DNA from: SHAN690 sp038131955
GTDB taxonomy: Bacteria > Bacteroidota > Bacteroidia > Flavobacteriales_G > Salibacteraceae
Assembly (NCBI GenBank): GCA_038131955.1
Contig: JAYPQK010000002.1
Coordinates: 310,001 to 374,000 of the forward strand
Direction of reading: 5' to 3'
Length of the DNA stretch: 64,000 nucleotides
In this document: positions 50,635 through 59,349 of the stretch, in pieces
Layout: each line of letters begins with the position of its first letter
Position numbering within the stretch: the first letter of the stretch is position 1
Position numbers and translations under genes: made by a program
Notes under the pieces: model-generated
Database searches by the model: none
What the model was told of the DNA's origin: nothing
Seen by the model: only the letters and a program-made list of their open reading frames with translations

Positions 50635-50934
50635 ATAGTGAGTAGTGAACAGTGATTAGTTGGGGGCCGTGTGAAATCTGGAGTTGTGCTCTATCGGGAC
50701 AATCTTTCATTTCACCACAGAGGGCACGGAGGCAACCTCAACTGCAACTTCAACTGCAACCTCAATTCCGGACCTAGGAATCAGGTACAAGGCCGAGCAG
50801 CAAGAAAGAGAATTGAAAATTAAATATTGAGAATTGATTATTGAGGAGCTCCCTATTCCCTATTCCCTATTCCCTATTCCTAACTCCCCAACGTACTCTT
50901 TTCACTACATTGGTCGGCACCTAAACCCTTTTCT
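50635..50934. repeat. Low-complexity spacer with several motif families
   Basis: In order: GTGAACAGTGATTAG (about 50646), GTGCTCTATCGGG (about 50686), AACTGCAAC three times (about 50739-50767), AATTGAAAATTAAATATTGAG (in two parts, about 50812-50840) and four CTATTCC units ending at about 50885. All five motif types also occur in other gaps of the window. No gene is seen. Confidence 0.65.
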
Positions 50935-52140
50935 ATGCACAATGAGCCGGCGTCTATTCCGCAGTGGTTGAAGAACCTTCAGGAGAACTCTTGGGAATTG
51001 GAATTACTCATTTCCGGAGGTGCCATTTTCTCTTTGTTTCAGTTGTCGGATCAGTTTCTTGACATGGTCTTCGTGATGAAGATGACGAGTTTCCTTCCGG
51101 GGCTCAGTATTTTCATTATTACGGGCATGCTTGGATTGAAACTCTTGACGGTCGGGTTCATTCTGCACTTGTTGTTGAGGGCGTTTTGGTTGGGCATGGT
51201 TTGTATCAACTACGTATTTCCTCAGGGTATTCGTGAAGGCAGTTGGAAGATACAGCGGCCTTTCAAGTCATGGGAATCCGATAGCTCGAATCTGAGGGAT
51301 GAGATCATCCAGATCGACAACGCGTCGGGGGTGGTCATGTTCTCCTCGATCGTGGCTACGTTCGTCTTGGTAGGGGTTATCTTGAATGTGTTGGTCTTCA
51401 TCACCCTTCCGATCACTTTGCTTGATGCGCCAAATGCCTATGTTTCATTCATTCTTTGGGCAGGTCTTGTTTATTACCTTGACCTAGTCACATTCGGCTT
51501 GATCCGTAAAACGCCCTACTTGTCTTATGTAGCCTATCCATTTTTCTGGGCCTTTGACACAATTACCCTTCGTCCGCTGTACGCGAAGTCGCTACGCTTA
51601 TTCGGCAGCAACGTAAAGAAGTTGAAGACGATCTTGGGATTCGTTTTGATCCTGATCGTTTCCGGATTCATGACCTACATTTCAGTGTACCGTATCATGC
51701 GATGGCCCAACATCATTGATTCGCGTTCGTATCGCTTCCAGATGGCACCCGAGGAGAATTGGCAGAATCACACCTATTACCGAGATCATGTCCTAGAAGA
51801 AGGGGTCAAATTCTCGGGTCCTTGCATCCAATCTGAGATCATCAATGACGGCTACCTCCAAATTTTCATTCCATACAACCGAGATTTCGAGGTCGATTTA
51901 CAGGAAGATGAGGTTCTGAGCGATTATGTCCAGCTCAGCATTGACGATTCTTCCATTCACGAGGTGGAATGGTTCAGCTTTTGGTCCAAGGACATCGATC
52001 AGATCGGCATCAAAGCGCATGTAGACATCACCAAACTCAGTCATGGTCGCCACACACTCGGCTTAGGATTCGATACCGAAGAAGGACGACATATGTCCAT
52101 ACCGTTTTGGAAAGATGAAAGGGGCTGCGGAAAGAATTGA
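50935..52140 (+). CDS. Integral membrane protein of unknown function
   Basis: A 401-residue protein. It has about six hydrophobic segments in the first 245 residues (e.g. FLPGLSIFIITGMLGLKLL, VILNVLVFITLPITLL, ILGFVLILIVSGFMTYISVY) and a soluble, probably periplasmic C-terminal domain of about 140 residues (PSYRFQMAPEENW-like region onwards) with acidic strands. I do not recognise a family. The GC-poor spacers on both sides are filled with repeats. Transport or envelope function cannot be decided. Confidence 0.7.
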   Translation: MHNEPASIPQWLKNLQENSWELELLISGGAIFSLFQLSDQFLDMVFVMKMTSFLPGLSIFIITGMLGLKLLTVGFILHLLLRAFWLGMVCINYVFPQGIREGSWKIQRPFKSWESDSSNLRDEIIQIDNASGVVMFSSIVATFVLVGVILNVLVFITLPITLLDAPNAYVSFILWAGLVYYLDLVTFGLIRKTPYLSYVAYPFFWAFDTITLRPLYAKSLRLFGSNVKKLKTILGFVLILIVSGFMTYISVYRIMRWPNIIDSRSYRFQMAPEENWQNHTYYRDHVLEEGVKFSGPCIQSEIINDGYLQIFIPYNRDFEVDLQEDEVLSDYVQLSIDDSSIHEVEWFSFWSKDIDQIGIKAHVDITKLSHGRHTLGLGFDTEEGRHMSIPFWKDERGCGKN

Positions 52141-52463
52141 CGGCGTGTAGATGGTGGGGAAAATGACTTCGGGCTCTATCGGAGCTTGATTGGCCGCGAT
52201 TTACGCGAATTTGGAAGGCTTGTTAATCAAGCGTTTAGCACTTTCGGAACTTATTTGGCCGCAAACTTGCCCGTCAATCGGCAGGTTACGCTACCGCGAA
52301 GTAGCAGCGAAGCTAATTACGCGAATTGAAGGGAGCGTGCCGATAACCGGAATACTCTATTGATACTTGCATCTATAGCCGCAAAGAACAAGTAGGATTG
52401 CACGTACTGCGTACTGCATACTTCTTACCGCCTACTCCCTACTCCCTACTCCCCGCTCCCTAA
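52141..52463. repeat. Low-complexity spacer
   Basis: Contains GGGCTCTATCGG (about 52170), GGCCGCGATTTACGCGAATT (about 52191), GCTAATTACGCGAATTG (about 52312), the pair GTACTGCGTACTGCATAC (about 52401) and CTACTCCCTACTCCCTACTC (about 52432) running into the next gene's 3' end. An inverted segment with CCGCGAAGTAGCAGCGAAGC lies in the middle. No gene is seen. Confidence 0.65.
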
Positions 52464-53336
52464 TCACTGCTTCGCATGTGCCTCAAAAAACTCCCACATC
52501 AGCTCATTAGCATTCACGGCTTGTGAGGGTTCATCGGCTTTATTTCTGGGCTTGGTTCCCATCGGCCAGCTGTGGCCGCCGTCATTGGTCAGGTAGAGTT
52601 GGATGTCCGTTCCGTCGTTGCAGCCGTTCCATTCGATCAGGTTATATTCATCGGTATTGATTGAATTCACTTCGATGCATTCGTTGTGTAGCGCCCATGA
52701 GTAGAGCACTGAATCGAGCGGTGGATTGTAGTGATCGCTGAGTCCATCGCCTATTCCTCTGTCCCAAGGCACGTTGCTGTCTTCGTACGAATGAAAATGA
52801 ATGATGCTCACCGCCGCACTGGGTTCGCAATCCAAAACCATCGTCCCGGCCACCGGTGCGATCGCGGCGATGCGATCTCCCAGTTCGCAGGCAAGGCGAT
52901 AGCTCATCATGCCACCATTGGACATTCCCGTCACGAAAATGCGATTGGGGTCAATAGAGTATTGGGCGCTGATCTCGTCGATCAGGGCATCGATGAAGCC
53001 TACGTCGTCTACGTCGTTCTCGTTTGCCTTCCCACAGCACCATCCGGCATTCCAGGTTTTCTTGATCCCGTTGGGGGAGCAAAGAATAAAACCTTTCTCG
53101 TCGCTCAGGTTGGGTAGACCACTCTGCTGTTCGATGTTCTTGGCAGACCCTGTTCCACCATGCAAGGCTATGACCAACGGTGTCAATGAGTCTTGATCGT
53201 AGGTACTCGGTACATGAAGCAGGTAGCTGCGTGTTTCACCGTCGTAGGAAAGCTTTTCGTAATCAGACTCGAACTTGCTTCGGCGGCAGCCGGAGAGGGC
53301 GAGGAGAATGGTGAGCGTGAGGAGGAGGTTTTTCAT
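52464..53336 (-). CDS. PHB depolymerase/CE1-type esterase, lipoprotein
   Basis: A 290-residue alpha/beta hydrolase exported as a lipoprotein: start at 53336 (MKNLLLTLTILLALSGC), lipobox LSGC. The core is of the LpqC/carbohydrate esterase 1 type: VIALHGGTGSAKN, the GWCCGK...DVDDVGFIDALID segment, nucleophile Ser in GMSNGGMMSYRLAC and the catalytic His in DGGHSWP. Substrates could be feruloyl or acetyl esters on polysaccharides or polyhydroxyalkanoate-like esters. No polysaccharide locus is adjacent. Confidence 0.9.
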   Translation of the reverse strand: MKNLLLTLTILLALSGCRRSKFESDYEKLSYDGETRSYLLHVPSTYDQDSLTPLVIALHGGTGSAKNIEQQSGLPNLSDEKGFILCSPNGIKKTWNAGWCCGKANENDVDDVGFIDALIDEISAQYSIDPNRIFVTGMSNGGMMSYRLACELGDRIAAIAPVAGTMVLDCEPSAAVSIIHFHSYEDSNVPWDRGIGDGLSDHYNPPLDSVLYSWALHNECIEVNSINTDEYNLIEWNGCNDGTDIQLYLTNDGGHSWPMGTKPRNKADEPSQAVNANELMWEFFEAHAKQ

Positions 53337-53428
53337 GGATTCGTTCATTCGTTCTTAACCGAATACCAAATATCGAGTATCGAATCTACGAATCACCAAT
53401 TCCCAGGGAATCCCCATATTCGCTGCCT

Positions 53429-54835
53429 ATGCATATTCACGAGCCTTTGATCACGAACGACGCCTCCGTGTTGGGTATTCTACTCGGCTTATTGGCGGCT
53501 ATCTTCTACACCAACTCTATCAAGACCAGCGGTTGGGGAAAGTTCTACAAATACATTCCAGCGCTGTTGCTGTGCTACTTCCTACCGAGCATCTTTACCT
53601 CGTTGGGCATCATTGCTCCTAAGTGGTATGATCTCGCAGCACTAGCCGCGCACTTGGGCGACCTAGGGTATGCATTACCTACGAATTGGAGCGCCAAGGA
53701 TCTTGAAGCAGGCGTGACAGCTTTGGGGCTCACAGCTGACGACCTCTCCCCTTTCAAGCGTGAATCGATGCTCTACTTTGCGGCTTCGCGTTATTTCCTT
53801 CCGGCAAGTTTGGTACTGCTGACCTTGAGCATCAGTATACCTGAATTGATTAAGCTCGGCCCGAAGGCCCTGATCATGTTCATCACGGGAACCGTGGGTG
53901 TGGTGATCGGCGGACCTATCGCCATTCTAGTCTTTTCCATGTTTGCTCCGGACGTTGTAGGTGGGGCGTCGCCACACGAGGTCTGGCGCGGTATGACCAC
54001 CATTGCGGGTAGTTGGATCGGCGGTGGGGCGAATCAGGCTGCTATGTACGAAGTATTCAAGAACGGCGAGGAGAACCTGATCACACCGGGAATGTATTCT
54101 GTGATGATCACCGTGGACGTGATCGTAGCTGAGATCTGGATGGCTTTCCTTCTACTCGGTGTAGGAAAGGCTGATGCGATCGATCGATTCTTCAAGGCCG
54201 ATGCTTCAAGTGTGGAGAACCTGAAAAACAAAATGCACGAATTCAGTCAGCGCATTGCTCGCATTCCTAGCATGACCGATCTGTTCATCATCCTGGGAAT
54301 TGCCTTCGTAGCTACCGGTCTTTCCCATCTTCTGGCCGACTATCTAGCTCCTTACATCGGAGAAAATCTCCCCTTCTTGAAGCAGTTCAGCTTGGATTCT
54401 AAGTTCTTCTGGTTGATCGTTCTCGCTACCACCTTTGGATTAATCGGGAGCTTTACCAAGATGAGGAACTACGAAGGTGCCGGCGCTTCCAAGATCGGAG
54501 GGGTATTCATTTACTTCCTGGTCGCCACGATCGGAATGAAGATGAACGTGATGGAGATCTTCTCGAATCCGGCCATATTCTTGGTTGGATTGCTCTGGAT
54601 GGCGATCCATGTTGCCTTACTCCTCTTGGTCGCCAAGCTCATCAAGGCTCCGTTCTTCTTCTTGGCAGTGGGATCTAAGGCCAATATTGGAGGCGCTGCT
54701 TCCGCTCCGGTGGTGGCTGCTGCATTCCATCCGTCGCTGGCTCCGGTTGGGGTATTGTTGGCTGTGCTGGGCTATGCGCTTGGAACGTACGGCGCATACA
54801 TCTGCGGTCTCCTGATGCAGATGGTGGCTCCTTAA
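53429..54835 (+). CDS. DUF819 family membrane protein
   Basis: A 468-residue integral membrane protein with about ten hydrophobic segments in two halves. The GSWIGGGANQAAMYEVF motif in the first half and the FLAVGSKANIGGAASAPVVAAAFHPSLAPVGVLLAVLGYALGTYGA pattern near the end (shown in parts) are diagnostic of DUF819, a carboxylate- or sodium-dependent-transporter-like family. The substrate is unknown. Its stop overlaps the stop of the convergent J-domain gene by 4 bases. Confidence 0.9.
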   Translation: MHIHEPLITNDASVLGILLGLLAAIFYTNSIKTSGWGKFYKYIPALLLCYFLPSIFTSLGIIAPKWYDLAALAAHLGDLGYALPTNWSAKDLEAGVTALGLTADDLSPFKRESMLYFAASRYFLPASLVLLTLSISIPELIKLGPKALIMFITGTVGVVIGGPIAILVFSMFAPDVVGGASPHEVWRGMTTIAGSWIGGGANQAAMYEVFKNGEENLITPGMYSVMITVDVIVAEIWMAFLLLGVGKADAIDRFFKADASSVENLKNKMHEFSQRIARIPSMTDLFIILGIAFVATGLSHLLADYLAPYIGENLPFLKQFSLDSKFFWLIVLATTFGLIGSFTKMRNYEGAGASKIGGVFIYFLVATIGMKMNVMEIFSNPAIFLVGLLWMAIHVALLLLVAKLIKAPFFFLAVGSKANIGGAASAPVVAAAFHPSLAPVGVLLAVLGYALGTYGAYICGLLMQMVAP

Positions 54836-55671
54836 AGGATCAAGAAAGCCGCGATGAAGAATATCACCAGGTATCGGGCATAGGCCCCTGCGGAGTAAAA
54901 CACTGCGCTCGGCTTGTCAGCCCAAAGGACGGAGAGTGGAACACCGATAAAGATCAGGAAGAAGAGATAGGGCGGTTTATTGAATCCGTCGACCTCGAAT
55001 TCCTTGAATTCGCTATTGACCACGTGGATCTTCGGCACGTCGCGAAAGATCATGGTTTCAGCCAGACTGATGTAAGAACCTTTGCTGATGCGATTCGCAG
55101 GGTCTACCCCTAGACGCACTTCATCTCCGTTGGCAAAGAACAAATCATAACCTAATGTGACTTCCGCCCCACCCACGTGAATCTCTACCGGTTGCTTGTC
55201 TACCACATAACCATGGTGCGTGCGGGTCACGATGAAGGCATCAATGAGGATCAAGCTGAACATGACCAGGGAGAAATAGCTCATCGCCATGGTCCATGGG
55301 TAGTAAATGGAGGCCTTGAATCGAGCGAACTGCTTGGCGTCGCGCTGCATTCGAATAGCTTCAAATCGTTTAGCGGTTTCCCTTCCCCTACGGATGGCCT
55401 CTTCCCTTCTCATCTTGCGTCGATCACGATCTCGGGACGACATGGGTGCCTCCTTCTTCTCGATCATTTCCTCCTCTGTCCAGTTCTTATCCGCCTCGAG
55501 AATGATCTCGTAGGCCTTCTGAACATGGAGAAACTTCTCGTGGGCGTCCTTTCGTGAATTCAGGTCCGGGTGATAGCGTAGCGCTAGTCGACGATAGGCC
55601 TTCTTGACCTGTTCCAAAGACGCATCGGGCGTCAACTCTAGGATCTCGTATGCTTTAGCGAAGCGGTGCAT
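54832..55671 (-). CDS. J-domain (DnaJ-type) membrane protein
   Basis: A 279-residue protein with an N-terminal J domain (residues about 5-60), including the HPD triad at 34-36 (LRYHPDLN) that stimulates Hsp70 ATPase. A charged linker (DRDRRKMRREEAIRRGRE) follows, then a membrane segment near 125-145 and two more at the C-terminus (YLFFLIFIGVPLSVLWA and ARYLVIFFIAAFLIL). It is not DnaJ proper: the Gly/Phe and zinc regions are absent. It likely recruits DnaK to the membrane; the partner is unknown. Confidence 0.88.
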   Translation of the reverse strand: MHRFAKAYEILELTPDASLEQVKKAYRRLALRYHPDLNSRKDAHEKFLHVQKAYEIILEADKNWTEEEMIEKKEAPMSSRDRDRRKMRREEAIRRGRETAKRFEAIRMQRDAKQFARFKASIYYPWTMAMSYFSLVMFSLILIDAFIVTRTHHGYVVDKQPVEIHVGGAEVTLGYDLFFANGDEVRLGVDPANRISKGSYISLAETMIFRDVPKIHVVNSEFKEFEVDGFNKPPYLFFLIFIGVPLSVLWADKPSAVFYSAGAYARYLVIFFIAAFLIL

Positions 55672-55749
55672 TACTAGGATAACGAATGTATGTTATCCAT
55701 AGTTGTGTCCGGCGCAATTGAAATGAAGCAATACGTACTTTCGATGCCT

Positions 55750-56286
55750 ATGCGGTTTGCTGTTGGAAATAAAGTGCGATTACTCGACGAACCAGGCGAA
55801 GGGATCGTGACTGCGATCTCGGGTGATGAGATCATGGTGGAGATCGATGGAATGGAACTTCCTTTTGAAGAAAGCCAGTTGGTGATAGTAGAACACGATG
55901 AACTGATCTCTGACCACGTGCACTCGAAACCTGTCAGCGCCAAGGATCGCGAGTTACGAAAGAAGGGACGAGAAAAGTTGAGTGACCTGGAGACTCAAGC
56001 CAGCGCCACGTATGAACTCGACCTACATATTCATGAGCTGCTGGATCATTACTCGCACATGAGCAACGGAGAGATCCTGCAGTACCAGATGCAACGGTGC
56101 CGGTCATTTGTGAGAGAAGCTATAGACAAACGCTACAGCAAGATCATCCTCATCCATGGCGTAGGCGAAGGCGTATTGAAGCAGGAGATCCATCACTACC
56201 TCGACCAATTAGGTCGTGTAGAATACCACGACGCCCCTTATCGTACCTATGGCTACGGAGCCACAGAGGTGATCATCCGCGGTTGA
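55750..56286 (+). CDS. Smr domain protein (MutS2-like C-terminal domain)
   Basis: A 178-residue protein. The N-terminal ~60 residues form a DUF2027-like beta domain (MRFAVGNKVRLLDEPGEGIVT). The C-terminal half is an Smr domain with the LDLHIHEL motif and the HGVGEGVLK motif, typical of nucleases that cut near branched DNA or collided ribosomes. The start at 55750 is chosen because it fits the family start; ATG codons at 55690, 55723 and 55744 are in frame upstream. The J-domain gene diverges. RNase P RNA follows after 17 bases. Confidence 0.85.
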   Translation: MRFAVGNKVRLLDEPGEGIVTAISGDEIMVEIDGMELPFEESQLVIVEHDELISDHVHSKPVSAKDRELRKKGREKLSDLETQASATYELDLHIHELLDHYSHMSNGEILQYQMQRCRSFVREAIDKRYSKIILIHGVGEGVLKQEIHHYLDQLGRVEYHDAPYRTYGYGATEVIIRG

Positions 56287-56293
56287 TTCTCAG

Positions 56294-56301
56294 TATCTTT
56301 G
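56294..56301 (+). promoter_or_regulatory. Promoter -7 box of rnpB
   Basis: TATCTTTG, an exact TAnnTTTG match, lying 3 bases before the predicted 5' end of RNase P RNA at about 56304, the distance expected for a -7 box. Confidence 0.65.
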
Positions 56302-56303
56302 CG

Positions 56304-56640
56304 GGCCAGATCGTTCTGTCGCTCTCACTTGTGAGGGAGGAAAGTCCGGACAGCTCAGAGCACCGCACCCTGTGAAAACAGGGGTGTCGCATTGGCGGCA
56401 TCAGCAAGTGCCACAGAGAAAATACCGCCTAAGCACGCTTGCGTGACGGTAAGGGTGAAAACGTGAGGTAAGAGCTCACGCGCTTCCCGAGTAATCGGGA
56501 TTTGGGTAAACCTTGCGGGCTGCAAGACCATGTAAACCCGGGCCTGAGGGCTGCTCGCCTGACCGGGAGGGTAGGTCGCGTAGATAAATGGCAGAACCCC
56601 GACTTGTCGGGAGACAGAATCCGGCTTATAGATCTGGCAC
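56304..56640 (+). ncRNA. rnpB: RNase P RNA component, bacterial class A
   Basis: The catalytic RNA that trims the 5' leader of pre-tRNA. The P4 halves are present: GAGGAAAGTCCGGACA at about 56337 and ACAGAATCCGGCTTATAG at about 56614. Stem P1 is closed by GCCAGATC (56305-56312) and GATCTGGC (56631-56638), so the boundaries are good to a few bases. Internal stems such as GTGAGGGAGG context and the CCCGAGTAATCGGG hairpin fit the class A layout. A promoter box precedes and a terminator follows it directly. Confidence 0.96.
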
Positions 56641-56642
56641 AT

Positions 56643-56680
56643 ATGGCCTCGATGTCGAAAGATGTCGGGGCCATCTTTTT
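56643..56680 (+). terminator. Rho-independent terminator of rnpB
   Basis: Stem ATGGCCTCGA (56643-56652) and TCGGGGCCAT (56665-56674), with one G-T pair, around a 12-base loop, followed by C and five T (56676-56680). Confidence 0.85.
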
Positions 56681-56947
56681 GCAGTAGGCAGTTATAAGTA
56701 GTTCGCAGTGGGCTTCGGTTTTCCCTATGGTAGACGTTCTTTGGCAGCCTACTTGTTGCTAACTACTTAGATTATCAAAAGAACATCAGGGCGCCTCCCT
56801 CGCCACAGCGAGAGACCGCGCTATACGCTGTATCTCCTCGTCGCTACGCTCCTCAGAGGATGCCCTGCCCGTTCCGGTTCAGGCGGGCGCTGCTATCGCT
56901 GGCGCAGATGGGGACAGTGGACAGTGCTACACTGCGTACTGCCTACT
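56681..56947. repeat. Spacer with GCGCTATACGCTGTATCTCCTC-type repeat
   Basis: The first part is unremarkable; at about 56788-56895 lies a GC-rich, inverted-repeat-rich unit (GCGCTATACGCTGTATCTCC, CTCAGAGGATGCC, GGTTCAGGCGGGCGCTG) of a kind found dispersed in other Bacteroidota genomes, judging from memory. The end holds ACTGCGTACTGCCTACTC text. No gene. Confidence 0.55.
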
Positions 56948-58990
56948 CTAATCATAGCTGATCCTCTGATGAAAGATCCCCTTCAGGGCTTGCTTGAGCA
57001 CTGCTCTCGCTTCTGAGATATCTTTGAATGTAACGGGAGCATCCTCGTACTGGCCTTGGGAGCGCTGGTGATCGATGATTCGATCGACCAGGTTCTCTAA
57101 GGATTCGTGATCGTAATTCTTCAGGCTTCTTGAGGCAGCTTCAACCGAATCTGCCATCATGAGTATGGCCTGCTCCTTCGAGTGAGGTCTTGGTCCAGGG
57201 TAAGTGAATCTAGCAGCATCGATATCCGGATCCTTCTCGCGGGCGCGCTTGAGGAAGTACTGGACCGTCGACGTACCGTGATGGGAAAGGATGAATTGAA
57301 TGATGTCCATCGGCAGCTTATGCGCCAAAGCCATCTCCACACCTTGGGTTAGGTGTCCGATGATGATAGCGGCACTCTCTTCTGGCTCAAGGTCGTCGTG
57401 AGGATTGTTGTCAGGAATCTGGTTCTCGATGAAGAATTGAGGTTCATTCATCTTGCCGATGTCGTGGTACATGGCCGCGGTTCTCAGCAAAACAGCATTG
57501 CCCCCGATCTTGGAAGCAACCTTTTCTGCCAGGTTGGCCACTTGCATCGAATGCTGAAAGGTACCGGGAGCTTTCACGGCTAATTCTTTCAGCAAAGGCT
57601 GGTTGCTATCCGAGAGTTCCAACAGGGTAGTTTCGGACGTAAATCCAAACAGTTTTTCCACCACATAGATGAGAGGAAAAACCATGGTACAGAGTAAGCC
57701 GTTAATGGCGAACCATCCGAAGTTGGCGGTTTCAATTCCGCTCAAACTTCCGTTCTGAGCCAGGCTGATCGCACCGTAAATGATGGAGTATCCAAGGAAG
57801 ACCAAAGCGGCTGTCCCAAGCATCCGAGAGCGCTTCGTAGAAGAGGATTGATACAACGTAGCGAAAGAGATTGCACTCACTTGTACAATCATGTATTCCA
57901 GCGGATTAGACACAAATAGCGCAACCAATAGTGTAAGTGCGATAAAACTGAAAAGAGACACCCTAAAATCAAAGAACATCCTCAGTAAAAGCGGGGCAAT
58001 TCCGATCGGAATCACGTACACACTAACAGCCTTACTGGTGAAGGCCACCGAGCTCACGGCGAAGGCAATTGCCACCAGACTCAATGCCAGAGTGATTGGG
58101 CGCGGGTCGTTGAAGAGTCGGTCTTGGTTGAGGTAGATAAAGAGCACTAAAAGTCCGAGCAGAAGACCTACGATCAGCATCTCTCCTACCAGTGACCAAT
58201 GGAATCCGGTTTGTTCCAGCGTTCGTTTACCGTATTCCGCTTTCAGGCTTTCCAGCGCCTTGTATTTGACATCGTTCACGATCTCTCCTCTATCGATGAT
58301 CTCCTGACCTCTATTGATCTTTCCTTCTAGGGTGACTATTCCCGCATAGCTGTTTTGAATGAGCTTTCGGGTAAGGCTGTCATCATAGGTGGCGTTTGAC
58401 GCCAAGTTCTCTCTGATGATCTCCTTGAAACTCTCTATGCAGGGTGATTTGGGTATGCTATCCGTCAAGGCTTTCAAGGAATCTAGAACCTCAGCGAGCA
58501 GAAAGGCATCACCGTACTGCATTCTTTCCAACGTCCCTGATCGATCCATCATGATCTCATCCAACGGAGTTAGACCCTTGGTTGCCGGGCTTTGCTGAAT
58601 CACACCCCGCTTCAGTACATCCGCCATGAACTGCATACTCGCCGAACGCAGCGAATCGCATGTGTTCAGGCTATCGACTTGCATTTCCCATGCATCGTCC
58701 ATCCTCGTCAATATGGACTGTTCAGCATCAGTGGAGATCGCAAAGACCGGAGGGTGAGCCGAGGCTAATTCCTTTTGTTCCTCAGCGATCTCTTCGTCCG
58801 TTTTACGGATACCATAATCGAAAGGAGCGATGAGCTTATCGTGTTTCCAAGGCCTATTCAGTTGATACTCAAACTTGAACAAGTCCTCCTTGGGAAAGAA
58901 AAGAAAGATCACGATCAAGGTCAAAACAAAGGCCACAGATCGTTGGATCAGGGCATAGTTTCTCAGGCGGTCTTTCCAAGAGTGCTTCAC
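56948..58990 (-). CDS. 7TM-HD phosphohydrolase (PgpH-like)
   Basis: A 680-residue membrane protein of the 7TMR-HD family, which degrades the messenger c-di-AMP in other bacteria. A first membrane segment (about 15-34) precedes an extracytoplasmic helical region (about 60-260), then seven hydrophobic helices (about 270-470). The cytoplasmic HD domain (about 480-660) has LAEKVASKIGGNAVLLRTAAMYHDIGKMN and the later HHGTSTVQYF, with the metal-binding His and Asp. No DisA-type synthase is in the window. A TACTTTCG box is just upstream. It starts far from the adjacent thiolase. Confidence 0.92.
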   Translation of the reverse strand: MKHSWKDRLRNYALIQRSVAFVLTLIVIFLFFPKEDLFKFEYQLNRPWKHDKLIAPFDYGIRKTDEEIAEEQKELASAHPPVFAISTDAEQSILTRMDDAWEMQVDSLNTCDSLRSASMQFMADVLKRGVIQQSPATKGLTPLDEIMMDRSGTLERMQYGDAFLLAEVLDSLKALTDSIPKSPCIESFKEIIRENLASNATYDDSLTRKLIQNSYAGIVTLEGKINRGQEIIDRGEIVNDVKYKALESLKAEYGKRTLEQTGFHWSLVGEMLIVGLLLGLLVLFIYLNQDRLFNDPRPITLALSLVAIAFAVSSVAFTSKAVSVYVIPIGIAPLLLRMFFDFRVSLFSFIALTLLVALFVSNPLEYMIVQVSAISFATLYQSSSTKRSRMLGTAALVFLGYSIIYGAISLAQNGSLSGIETANFGWFAINGLLCTMVFPLIYVVEKLFGFTSETTLLELSDSNQPLLKELAVKAPGTFQHSMQVANLAEKVASKIGGNAVLLRTAAMYHDIGKMNEPQFFIENQIPDNNPHDDLEPEESAAIIIGHLTQGVEMALAHKLPMDIIQFILSHHGTSTVQYFLKRAREKDPDIDAARFTYPGPRPHSKEQAILMMADSVEAASRSLKNYDHESLENLVDRIIDHQRSQGQYEDAPVTFKDISEARAVLKQALKGIFHQRISYD

Positions 58991-59349
58991 TTAGGCGAAA
59001 GTAAGGGAAGATTAGTACAGCGCCATAGTCGTCTCTAAGGGAAAAGATTAGTGCAGCGTCATAGGCGTCCCTACGGGAGAAGATTAGTGAACGGTGAACG
59101 GTGATTGGTATGGCGCTAGGAGCTTGGCGCTAGGAAGACTTATTCTCAACCGAGGAGCGATAGCGACGAGCTGAGTGACTAGGCAAAAGCGAGGGAGCTA
59201 ATAATCAATTTTCAATACTTAACCGATTCCCACCACTCTCCGCTCCCACTCCCTACTCCCTACTCCCTGCTCCCTACTCCCCAATCACCTCAAAATCCTA
59301 CCTTTGCGGTCCTCAAAATGAAGAATCACAAACACTCATATTCACGATC
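58991..59349. repeat. Repeat-filled spacer before the thiolase gene
   Basis: Three degenerate copies of a roughly 40-bp unit (AAGATTAGTGCAGCGCCATAG and GGCGTCCCTACGGG as the two conserved parts) lie at about 59008-59086, the same unit as at 60593-60630. GTGAACGGTGAACGGTGATT, a doubled GGCGCTAGGA and four CTACTCC/CTGCTCC units (about 59236-59280) follow. A TACCTTTG box at 59299-59306 is the probable thiolase promoter. No gene. Confidence 0.7.
59299..59306 (+). promoter_or_regulatory. Promoter -7 box of the thiolase gene
   Basis: TACCTTTG, an exact TAnnTTTG match, 43 bases before the ATG at 59350. The -33 region falls in the repetitive CTCC-rich text and shows no clear TTG. Confidence 0.55.
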
